This document shows positions 1-5,548 of a stretch of DNA of 5,893 nt, in pieces. The stretch is from an uncultured Bacteroidota bacterium (GTDB taxonomy: Bacteria; Bacteroidota; Bacteroidia; Chitinophagales; Chitinophagaceae). The number at the start of each line of letters is the position of its first letter. Within the stretch, counting starts at the first letter, position 1. A program made the position numbers and the translations under genes. Under the pieces are notes generated by a model. It had not been told where the DNA came from. It made no database searches and worked only from the letters and a program-made list of their open reading frames with translations. The stretch spans positions 1 through 5,893 of the forward strand of contig CAILMA010000293.1 of NCBI GenBank assembly GCA_903835145.1, given 5' to 3'.

Positions 1-141
1 CATGAGGAAATGGAGCGTCGCGTCCTCGGCAGGGGCAATACCTCTGGCAGGTCTGATTCCGGAGAATATGTTGTTGAATGGAAAGTTCGTCTGAACATTA
101 GTCGAGATGAGATATCAGAGATATGCAATAAAATGTATTGA
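1..141 (+). CDS. 3' end of an open reading frame; first part resembles short-type adenylate kinase (possible truncated remnant)
   Basis: Frame 1 is open from the left edge to a TGA at 139-141, giving about 46 residues. Residues 2-19 (EEMERRVLGRGNTSGRSD) resemble the segment of short, LID-less adenylate kinases that reads roughly 'R-L-x-R-G-x-T-S-G-R-x-D-D'. In that family the segment is followed by about 60 further residues, beginning with an acidic stretch and KRL. Here the similarity fades after GRSD and the frame ends 27 residues later. By hand count GC is 36/60 in bases 1-60 and 23/60 in bases 61-120, so the change in similarity and the change in composition coincide. I infer a core kinase gene cut by insertion of the AT-rich AbiEii module. 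The alternative is a genuine upstream partner of the toxin gene, because its stop lies one base before the next start. Function is not assigned with confidence. Confidence 0.4.
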   Translation, partial: HEEMERRVLGRGNTSGRSDSGEYVVEWKVRLNISRDEISEICNKMY

Positions 142-142
142 A

Positions 143-1003
143 ATGATTTTGCAAAGAGAAGTTGCCGCAATTGCATTAGAAAAACAGGTTTCAAAGACCA
201 CAATTGATAAAGATTGGGTTTTGGGGCATTTTATCGACGCCATTTTTTCCCTGAAGGAACTGAAAGATAAATTGATTTTTAAAGGAGGGACTTGCCTTAA
301 AAAATGTTATTTCCCCGACTATCGTTTTTCGGAAGATTTAGATTTTACTGCAACTGACCAGAATTTTGTTCTTCTGCAGGGACACTTCGAAAAAATAACG
401 GATATAGTTACAGAAAGGCCTGGCATGGCTTGTAGCGTAATTTCCTTTCGAGATTTACTCTATAAAGATGTAAAAGCTGGCTATGAGGTTATTATAAAAT
501 ATTGGGGTGCAGATCATCCCTTCAATTCACCTGTGCCTTCCATAGACAGGTGGCAGACCAGCATAAAAGTTGAAATCATACTTTATGAGGTTTTATTGTT
601 CGTGCCGGTGAAGAAGAAAATATTACATGCATACTCTGATGAACTCACGGATAATTCCTACGAGGTTCCCTGTTATTGTCTTGAAGAGGTTATTTCGGAA
701 AAAATTCGTGCGCTTATACAACGGAAATACACGGCACCCAGAGACTATTACGATATTTGGTATTTGATCAATAATTGCGCAGACTTGAACAACCAAAAGA
801 TTGTCGGGGCTTTTAAGCAGAAGATGTTCTACAAAAACTTGGAGTTTACGGGTCTGGATCAGTTGATAAATGCCAAAAATGAACGCATTTTAAAGCAAAA
901 TTGGATGAACAGTTTAGGTCATCAGATACCCAGAGAGAAATTAGCCGACCATACAATTGTCATCGCTGAATTGCGAAAGTATTTTAAACAAATTTTTGAA
1001 TAG
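143..1003 (+). CDS. AbiEii/AbiGii-family nucleotidyltransferase toxin
   Basis: The 286-residue product has the AbiEii layout. The N-terminal helix ends in IDKDWVLGHFIDAIF (residues 21-35). Nucleotidyltransferase motif 1 follows as KGGTCLKK (47-54), then the metal-binding RFSEDLDF (61-68) with its two acidic residues. A later K-V-E (142-144) is the likely third acidic position. The family C-terminal signature EEVISEKIRALIQRK plus PRDYYDIW occupies 181-206. In type IV toxin-antitoxin systems such proteins are the toxin; the related mycobacterial MenT enzymes add nucleotides to tRNA acceptor ends. I chose ATG 143 over the in-frame ATG 107. It gives the usual family N-terminus (MILQREVAAIALEK) and lies one base after the upstream stop (TGAaATG), whereas ATG 107 would overlap that frame by 35 bases. 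The gene is AT-rich (23 GC in the 60 bases 181-240; a 60-base sample of the permease gene has 35). A typical AbiEi antitoxin is not visible; any partner must lie left of the window or be absent. Confidence 0.88.
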   Translation: MILQREVAAIALEKQVSKTTIDKDWVLGHFIDAIFSLKELKDKLIFKGGTCLKKCYFPDYRFSEDLDFTATDQNFVLLQGHFEKITDIVTERPGMACSVISFRDLLYKDVKAGYEVIIKYWGADHPFNSPVPSIDRWQTSIKVEIILYEVLLFVPVKKKILHAYSDELTDNSYEVPCYCLEEVISEKIRALIQRKYTAPRDYYDIWYLINNCADLNNQKIVGAFKQKMFYKNLEFTGLDQLINAKNERILKQNWMNSLGHQIPREKLADHTIVIAELRKYFKQIFE

Positions 1004-1086
1004 CGGGTTAGTTGAAAGATTTAAAGAGGTTTTGGAGTATATCGCAAGCGCGTTGTGATCTATAAAACAACGAACAACTAAAGACC

Positions 1087-1200
1087 TATTCCCACGGCTG
1101 CTCTGGGTTTGGGATTAAACTCTATAAGGTTTGCATTATGTGGTTCGATGTCTCCCGGGCGATGCCCTGGCTGGTAGATTAAACCCTTTCACGGTTACCC
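1087..1200. repeat. Degenerate ~64-base direct duplication with small hairpin
   Basis: The word GATTAAAC occurs at 1113-1120 and 1177-1184, 64 bases apart. The flanks are also alike: CTGGG or CTGG upstream, and CTnTnnnnGGTT downstream. Between them lies a GC-rich hairpin: 1157-1160 GGGC pairs with 1164-1167 GCCC around the loop GAT, extended by CC/GG after one mismatch. No plausible protein spans this stretch. It directly abuts the tandem array that starts at 1202, so it may be part of the same repeat-rich intergenic element. The sequence style recalls non-coding repeats seen between genes in Bacteroidota, but that recollection is unverified. Bases 1004-1086, between the toxin gene and this element, show nothing I can name. 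Confidence 0.45.
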
Positions 1201-1201
1201 C

Positions 1202-1475
1202 CATCGGAACTTTCTACTAATTACTATCTACTTTCGACTGATTCTCCATCGGGACTTTTTACTAAGTCCTATCTACTTTCGACTGATTCCCAACATCGGG
1301 ACTTTCTACTAAGTACTAACTACTTTCGACTGATTCTCCATCGGAACTTTCTACTAAGTCCTATCTACTTTCGACTGATTCCCAACATCGGGACTTTCTA
1401 CTAAGTACTAACTACTTTCGACTGATTCTCCATCGGGACTTTCTACTAAGTACTAACTACTTTCGACTAACTACT
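1202..1475 (-). repeat. Tandem array, six 45/47-base units made of heptamers (array 1)
   Basis: Units beginning CATCGG start at 1202, 1247, 1294, 1339, 1386 and 1431. Their lengths alternate 45, 47, 45, 47, 45, and the last unit runs into the glycosidase stop codon. Two unit types alternate. The 45-base type contains AAGTACTAACTAC and ends GATTCTC. The 47-base type contains AAGTCCTATCTAC and ends GATTCCCAA. The first unit is a hybrid of the two. Read on the minus strand, each unit is four heptamers starting AG(T) (AGTCGAA, AGTAGTT, AGTACTT, AGTAGAA or variants), then AGTCCCGATG, then GAGAATC or TTGGGAATC. The array is not a CRISPR: units are near identical throughout, with no variable spacers. 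Its right end overlaps the last codons of the minus-strand gene, with TAG at 1471-1473 inside a heptamer. Confidence 0.9.
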
Positions 1476-2964
1476 TATTCGTTGCCGTTGCAGCCTTGCT
1501 CTCGTTCCAAAGGCGGTCCATGGCGGTTACAACATAGGTGCAGTGTTTGTTGTGCAACCCGTCATTATCGAGATAAGCAGTAGCCTGCACAACCGCAATT
1601 ATCCGGTCAGCACGTTCCAGGTTCACGGGTTCATTTGAGGGGAAGCGATACACAACATACTTCAGCGGTTCCTTTTTGGGATTTGCTTGCTGCCACTGTA
1701 GCACAGAGCCACGTGTTTCGGCAGTAAGTTTAAGCACAGGAGCTGCGGGCGCCACGCTATCAATCCACCGCATGGTAGGTGGAAAGGCAGGGTACTGTGT
1801 CAGGTTGTGTTTTAGACTGTCCTTTATGGGTGCCTTTATTTTATCAAAACAACTGGCACTGTAAAAAGCAAATCCCGAATTTTCAGGGCATCCTTTTCTT
1901 ATATCTCTCAGCTGCCACATCAGTTCTTTTACGCCCGACCAGGTACTCGATTTTCCTTCGGTCATCCGGTATACCCCAAGGCCGTAATACACGTGCCTTT
2001 GGTAGCAATGCCCATACCACCAGGGCATAAGACTATTGAAGGAAGCCGCATGGTGATTGTGCTCCCAATACAATTGCGGTAATAGGTAGTCTACCCACCC
2101 TTTTTGCATCCACAGTAATACATCAGAATACAGGTCGTCATAACAAGTAGTGCCGGCATGAGTAGGTGAGCCATCGGGGTCTTTATCATTATTGCGCCAC
2201 ACACCGAACGGGCTTACCCCAAACTTCACCCAGCTTTTATTCTTCTTAATTCCTGCCGAAAGTGCGCTGATGAATAGATTTACATTGTCCCGGCGCCAGT
2301 CGTCAAGCGTAAGCTCACCGCCAAATTTGGCAAAGCTTTTGCTGTCGCCAAAGCGGGAGCCGGCTACTTTGTAGGGATAAAAATAGTCGTCGAGGTGAAC
2401 CGCATCTATGTCATAGCGCTTCACAACATCACAAATCACATTTATCACGTAATCGCGAGCGGCAGGAATGCCCGGGTCTATATATGATTTGCCACCATAA
2501 TTTATGATCCAATCTTTGTGGGTATGGGTCACGTGGTTGGCGGCATTGGCAGCAAGGTTACGGCTGTCCACCGCTGCCCTGAACGGGTTAAACCAGGCAT
2601 GGAACTCCATATTTCGCTTGTGCGTTTCGGTTATCATGAAAGCAAGCGGGTCATAAAAAGGGTCGGGAGGCGTGCCCTGGCTACCCGTAAGGTAGCGGCT
2701 CCAGGGTTCTATCTTGCTGTCATAAAATGCATCGCTGGCGGGGCGCACCTGCACTATAACCACATTGCAGCCCAGTGCCTGCATACTATCAAGCCGGGCT
2801 ATGAATTGTTCCTGCTGCTCAGCAGCAGGCAATCCCGGTTTGGATGGCCAGTCTATATTGGCGACAGTCGCTATCCACGCCGCGCGAAATTCCCTTTTGG
2901 GGCTTTGCGCATAAGTGGCACTAAACAGGAAAATAGATATAAGGAAGAGTTGTAACCGCAGCAT
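1471..2964 (-). CDS. Secreted GHL10-family glycosidase (DUF187/YngK/DigH-like) with C-terminal FN3-like domain
   Basis: The 497-residue product starts with a signal peptide (MLRLQLFLISIFLFSATYA, likely cut before Q20). A glycosyl-hydrolase-like 10 domain follows at about 25-380. It shows the family blocks KREFRAAWIATVANIDWP (23-40), VQVRPASDAFYDS and EPWSRYLTG (71-94), FHAWFNPFR (121-129), DAVHLDDYFYPY (187-198), KFGVSPFGVW (247-256) and WVDYLLPQLYWE (290-301). Conserved acids such as D192/D193 and E301 are candidate active-site residues. Residues 404-490 look like a fibronectin type III fold ending in YVVTAMDRLWNESKA. E. coli DigH (YddW), in the same family, cleaves peptidoglycan glycans stripped of peptides, so a periplasmic cell-wall role is the best inference. 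An upstream in-frame ATG at 3033 would add 23 residues ahead of the signal peptide, so I prefer ATG 2964. The gene lies 91 bases downstream of the permease gene on the same strand and may be co-transcribed with it. Confidence 0.88.
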   Translation of the reverse strand: MLRLQLFLISIFLFSATYAQSPKREFRAAWIATVANIDWPSKPGLPAAEQQEQFIARLDSMQALGCNVVIVQVRPASDAFYDSKIEPWSRYLTGSQGTPPDPFYDPLAFMITETHKRNMEFHAWFNPFRAAVDSRNLAANAANHVTHTHKDWIINYGGKSYIDPGIPAARDYVINVICDVVKRYDIDAVHLDDYFYPYKVAGSRFGDSKSFAKFGGELTLDDWRRDNVNLFISALSAGIKKNKSWVKFGVSPFGVWRNNDKDPDGSPTHAGTTCYDDLYSDVLLWMQKGWVDYLLPQLYWEHNHHAASFNSLMPWWYGHCYQRHVYYGLGVYRMTEGKSSTWSGVKELMWQLRDIRKGCPENSGFAFYSASCFDKIKAPIKDSLKHNLTQYPAFPPTMRWIDSVAPAAPVLKLTAETRGSVLQWQQANPKKEPLKYVVYRFPSNEPVNLERADRIIAVVQATAYLDNDGLHNKHCTYVVTAMDRLWNESKAATATNK

Positions 2965-2972
2965 GAAGGCTG

Positions 2973-2980
2973 CAAAATTA
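2973..2980 (-). promoter_or_regulatory. Possible Bacteroidota -7 box (TAATTTTG) for the glycosidase gene
   Basis: On the minus strand TAATTTTG matches the TAnnTTTG consensus exactly and ends 8 bases before ATG 2964. That would make the message almost leaderless. No TTTG-type -33 box is seen at the usual distance; the nearest TTG is only 12 bases upstream. The match could be chance, with the gene expressed from the permease transcript instead. Confidence 0.3.
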
Positions 2981-3010
2981 GCGATATTGGTGCAATGTGG
3001 CAGGCCCCGA

Positions 3011-3030
3011 ATAAAAAAACTGTTTTTTAT
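3011..3030. other. A/T-only inverted repeat between permease and glycosidase genes
   Basis: ATAAAAAA (3011-3018) is the exact reverse complement of TTTTTTAT (3023-3030), with a 4-base loop. On the minus strand the second arm lies in a run of seven Ts, so it could act as a weak terminator or pause after the permease gene. The stem has no G-C pair, which makes efficient termination doubtful and partial read-through into the glycosidase gene plausible. Confidence 0.3.
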
Positions 3031-3055
3031 CAATTCAAATAATAAATGTTGCCGG

Positions 3056-4174
3056 CTATTGTTTTACATCCAGTACGTCCCGTAGTGCATTGCCAAGGAT
3101 ATTAAATGAATAAACCAGCAGCATTATGGCTACCCCGGGTATAAGTGCCGGAAACGGTTTATTGGTAAGCAGGAAGTTGTAGTGTTCTTTTATCATGAGT
3201 CCCCAGGATGGTTGGGGTGGCTGCACGCCTATACCCAGGAAGCTTAGGCCGGCTTCAGTAAGTATGGCGGCGGCAAAAATGCTGGCAGCGGTTACCAGCA
3301 CCGGCCCGGCTATATTCGGCAGGATATGCCGGAAAATGATGCGGATATCGCTCAGACCCATGGCCCGCGCTGCAGTTACATACTCCATCTCCCTCAGCAC
3401 CATCACCTGGCCTCGAATGAGGCGGGCAGCCCCCACCCACATGGTGAGCCCTATAGCAATAAAGATCTCCATAAACCCTTTGCCGATAGAAAGCGTAATA
3501 GCAAACACCAGCAGCAAGGTGGGGATAGACCACAGGATATTGATGACCCACATCACTACACTATCTACAAGCCCGCCATAGTAACCAGCAACCGAGCCCA
3601 GCACTATACCTATGGTGAGCGCAAGCAAAACCGCCACAAAACCAACCGAAAGGCTAACCCGCGAGCCGGTAAGCAACCTGCTGAGTATATCGCGGCCGTA
3701 CCGGTCGGTACCAAGGTAAAACCGGCGACGGATAATACTGTTTTGGCCTACCCAGGCCTCCTGTGCCGCCCGCGGTTGTTGCGCTATCGCAGTGGGTACC
3801 AGCTGTGCCAGCGGGAAAGAAAGCGTGTCTGTCAGCCCTTCATCAATATAATGTTGCACTACAATCGCACTGCCAGTGAAATGGTATCCCAACACTGGTA
3901 CGTCAATATAATTATTGGGCCTGCCAGAAAACCAATTGGTCAACCTACTACCCGCAGGCTGCTGCTGCGCTTTAGGTACAAGTAGCAGTTTGGTGACAAA
4001 TCCCGGCGGTTTTGCACTGAGCTCAATGATCATATTGTTAGACAGAGGGGAGTTATCAGGAGCAAGTACATATGCCAAAATTGAAATGAGCGCTGTAAAC
4101 AGAATAAACCCCGCTGCCAAAATGGCAAGCGGCCGTTTCCGTAGTTTTTTGAGCACATTCCCTTCCAATACCAT
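3056..4174 (-). CDS. Peptide-type ABC transporter permease, DppC/OppC family
   Basis: The 372-residue product is an inner-membrane permease of the DppC/OppC kind, which with a DppB/OppB-like partner, two ATPases and a binding protein imports peptides or related solutes. It has one N-terminal membrane helix (about 15-38), then an extracytoplasmic stretch of about 110 residues, then the family hallmark LGTDRYGRDILSR (154-166). Five membrane segments follow (about 174-201, 206-228, 233-253, 290-314, 342-366). The cytoplasmic EAA loop that docks the ATPase is at 264-287 (EYVTAARAMGL then FRHILPN), and GFLSLG-type conserved residues appear as EAGLSFLGIGVQPPQPSWG. The long loop makes it roughly 70 residues longer than E. 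coli DppC; I recall similar inserts in Bacteroidota homologues. ATG 4174 is preferred over 4201 because it starts closer to the first helix; GTG 4156 is another option. No partner transporter genes lie in the window. The downstream glycosidase hints at wall-fragment uptake, but this is inference. Confidence 0.92.
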   Translation of the reverse strand: MVLEGNVLKKLRKRPLAILAAGFILFTALISILAYVLAPDNSPLSNNMIIELSAKPPGFVTKLLLVPKAQQQPAGSRLTNWFSGRPNNYIDVPVLGYHFTGSAIVVQHYIDEGLTDTLSFPLAQLVPTAIAQQPRAAQEAWVGQNSIIRRRFYLGTDRYGRDILSRLLTGSRVSLSVGFVAVLLALTIGIVLGSVAGYYGGLVDSVVMWVINILWSIPTLLLVFAITLSIGKGFMEIFIAIGLTMWVGAARLIRGQVMVLREMEYVTAARAMGLSDIRIIFRHILPNIAGPVLVTAASIFAAAILTEAGLSFLGIGVQPPQPSWGLMIKEHYNFLLTNKPFPALIPGVAIMLLVYSFNILGNALRDVLDVKQ

Positions 4175-4316
4175 ATATTTATAGGTGCTAATGTACAACA
4201 AATGGTGTTGCGCCTCCAGCGTCTGCTATTGGGTAGTTTGGTCTACATATCAATTTATACATACAAGACATATTGCAATAACGGGCGCCAATCGTTTATT
4301 TTTCTGCGTTGTTTCC

Positions 4317-4343
4317 TTGTTTTAACTAATTTACTTAGATTTG
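4317..4343 (+). promoter_or_regulatory. Bacteroidota-type promoter for the beta-barrel gene
   Basis: TAGATTTG at 4336-4343 matches the TAnnTTTG -7 consensus exactly. A TTG followed by TTTT lies at 4317-4319, 16 bases upstream, close to the accepted -33 spacing. Transcription would begin near 4349, leaving a leader of about 20 bases before ATG 4371. The -7 box overlaps the in-frame ATG at 4341, so that codon would not be in the message. The promoter therefore decides the start. No comparable match is seen for the divergent permease gene in the 196-base spacer 4175-4370. Confidence 0.65.
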
Positions 4344-4370
4344 AAGTTTATTTTAAACATACTTCATCAC

Positions 4371-5120
4371 ATGAAGGGATTATTACTCACAGCAGTAGCT
4401 GTATTGGGATTATCAGGCAGCATTTTTGCACAGAATCAACTTTGGGAAAATTTTCCTCCTGAGCTTCGTTGGGATATCGGTTTCAACTATGGTGCAAGTG
4501 GTATTACCAGACCATTGGGCCCTGAAAAGGCTTACCAGGGTACCCGTACCAATGTAGTACCTGATTATAGCCTGAAGGTTGTATATGCTATTGATCCTCA
4601 CTGGAATGTACATTTCGATGTGGGTTGGCGCACCTGGGAGTCTTATGGTAGCTGGGCTAATCCTTACACCATGGGTACTTCTCTTAAAAGCACTCCCGTA
4701 AAATTCCAGCTCGGCAAGCCTGCGCTCACGGAGTCTATCCAGTTTAACTATGTAATACCATTCTATAGCGACTACAAGATATTCAATAAGGCAAACCTTT
4801 ATTTCGGGGTTACGCTTGGCCTGGTGAATACAGTTAGCGATGGCTCTGTTGGCTACAGCAAGTACAATGCAGCACCAGATTCTTCTTACCGCTATATTTC
4901 TACTTATAATTACGCAGCAGGAATTGGTTATTCAGTTGGCGTTCAGGCGGGGTATACCTACTATGTAAAACGCAAATGGGGCTTCAACATTGAGCTCGGG
5001 GCGCGCTACGTAGAAATGGGCACCAGCAAGACCAATAGTCAGCAGGACGACCACAACACCAATCGTTACCACATGCTGTTCTTACCAGAAACGGTGGGTA
5101 TAAGATATAGAATCATGTAA
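4371..5120 (+). CDS. Small outer-membrane beta-barrel protein of unknown function
   Basis: The 249-residue product begins with a clear signal peptide (MKGLLLTAVAVLGLSGSIFA, cut before Q21). The rest alternates aromatic and hydrophobic residues with polar ones in strand-like blocks separated by short turns and longer polar loops. Examples are RWDIGFNYGASGI, YSLKVVYAI, WNVHFDVGWRTWESYG, SIQFNYVIPFY, ANLYFGVTLGLVNTV, YAAGIGYSVGVQAGYTYYV, GFNIELGARYVEMG and a final TVGIRYRIM. That pattern and length fit an 8- to 10-strand barrel in the outer membrane. The last residue is Met rather than the usual terminal aromatic. Aspartate- and asparagine-rich loops (for example SQQDDHNTN at 223-231) would face outside. 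No enzyme motif, TonB plug or OmpA-type peptidoglycan domain is visible, so the specific role is unknown. It is transcribed alone from its own promoter, divergently from the permease gene, and is followed by a likely terminator. Confidence 0.8.
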   Translation: MKGLLLTAVAVLGLSGSIFAQNQLWENFPPELRWDIGFNYGASGITRPLGPEKAYQGTRTNVVPDYSLKVVYAIDPHWNVHFDVGWRTWESYGSWANPYTMGTSLKSTPVKFQLGKPALTESIQFNYVIPFYSDYKIFNKANLYFGVTLGLVNTVSDGSVGYSKYNAAPDSSYRYISTYNYAAGIGYSVGVQAGYTYYVKRKWGFNIELGARYVEMGTSKTNSQQDDHNTNRYHMLFLPETVGIRYRIM

Positions 5121-5131
5121 TAATCATATAC

Positions 5132-5183
5132 TGGCAGCATCTGAAGGATTAACATTACAGATGTGCGTGCTGGCATATTTTTT
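5132..5183 (+). terminator. Likely intrinsic terminator after the beta-barrel gene
   Basis: TGGCAGCA then TCTG (5132-5143) can pair with CAGAT (5158-5162) and TGCTGGCA (5168-5175). This forms an imperfect hairpin with one G-G mismatch and a 5-base bulge. A run of six Ts (5178-5183) follows almost directly. It starts 11 bases after the stop codon, where a terminator is expected. Confidence 0.5.
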
Positions 5184-5198
5184 GAATATATTTAGTTG

Positions 5199-5297
5199 TA
5201 TTTCCAAAGTAGTGTGTGTGTTAGTGGAAATTTAAGGCAACGGAAATACCCAACATATTTAAATTTCCACGGGAGCGCTTTTATTGGCGCTCTTTTT
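5199..5297 (+). ncRNA. Candidate structured RNA: 12-bp stem-loop ending in an intrinsic terminator
   Basis: GTGGAAATTTAA (5224-5235) is the exact reverse complement of TTAAATTTCCAC (5259-5270), enclosing a 23-base loop. One base later a second, GC-rich hairpin with a T-run ends the element. TATTTCC (5199-5205), upstream of the stem, is complementary to GGAAATA in the loop (5242-5248), so a pseudoknot is possible. It can also pair with GGAAAT in the stem (5226-5231), which would give an alternative fold. No good protein frame occupies the region: the small open frames here cross both hairpins and the repeat array. The element lies outside the beta-barrel gene and beyond its probable terminator. 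No exact promoter box is seen; TATTTTTTG at 5176-5184 is one base too long. It could be a small RNA gene, a processed 3' UTR of the upstream gene, or a structural relic. I recognise no known RNA family. Confidence 0.45.
5272..5297 (+). terminator. Strong intrinsic terminator
   Basis: GAGCGC (5273-5278) pairs perfectly with GCGCTC (5287-5292) across the loop TTTTATTG, followed by five Ts (5293-5297). On the minus strand no T-run follows the hairpin, so it is directional and serves plus-strand transcripts. It ends the candidate RNA or acts as a second terminator for the beta-barrel gene. Confidence 0.75.
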
Positions 5298-5367
5298 GTG
5301 CCTGCTTGTGCCGTTTTAAATACGCAGCGTAACGCAACGCCATTTAGACGAATAATTTCGGCATCCA

Positions 5368-5438
5368 CATCGGGACAGCATCTAAAGACTAAAGAAACAT
5401 TGCACGAGCTACTAAAAAGCACCGCAATCCACATCGGG
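5368..5438. repeat. Two copies of a CATCCACATCGGG-like word, 64 bases apart
   Basis: ATCCACATCGGG occurs just before and within 5368-5374 and again at 5432-5438 (CATCGGG being the shared core). The core equals CCCGATG on the minus strand, the same word that punctuates array 1. The second copy stands three bases from the heptamer tract that follows. Bases 5298-5363, between the terminator and this repeat, show nothing I can name. Confidence 0.6.
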
Positions 5439-5441
5439 CCA

Positions 5442-5548
5442 GAGTACTAATTACTAACTACTAACTACTTACGACTAACTACTTACGACTAAGTACTTAC
5501 GACTAAGTACTAACTACTAAGTACTTACGACTAAGTACTAACTACTAC
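5442..5548 (-). repeat. Heptamer array, 15 consecutive 7-base units (array 2)
   Basis: From 5442 to 5546 the sequence divides without gaps into fifteen 7-base units, each ending ACT on the plus strand. The units are GAGTACT, AATTACT, AACTACT, TACGACT and AAGTACT in varied order. On the minus strand they read AGTAGTT, AGTACTT, AGTCGTA and so on. The array begins at the stop codon of the protease gene (TAG at 5547-5545), and its far end is followed after three bases by CCCGATG. It shares heptamers AGTAGTT and AGTACTT and the CCCGATG word with array 1. It is not a CRISPR, because there are no spacers. Confidence 0.9.

Noticed and set aside
1202..1475. CRISPR array
   Set aside because: Unit length is in the right range, but the whole unit is repeated with no variable spacers and no cas genes are nearby.
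2518..2955. 145-residue plus-strand open frame opposite the glycosidase
   Set aside because: It lies wholly antisense to a strongly conserved coding region and shows no recognisable protein features.
3326..3985. 219-residue plus-strand open frame opposite the permease
   Set aside because: Its composition (many His, Pro, Gln, Arg) is that of an antisense shadow. The permease frame carries clear family motifs.
4341..4370. Upstream start ATG 4341 for the beta-barrel gene
   Set aside because: It overlaps the TAGATTTG promoter box and adds ten residues before an already complete signal peptide.
5192..5450. Two overlapping short open frames of about 80 residues on opposite strands
   Set aside because: They cross the stem-loop and terminator and lack any protein-like pattern; RNA structure explains the region better.
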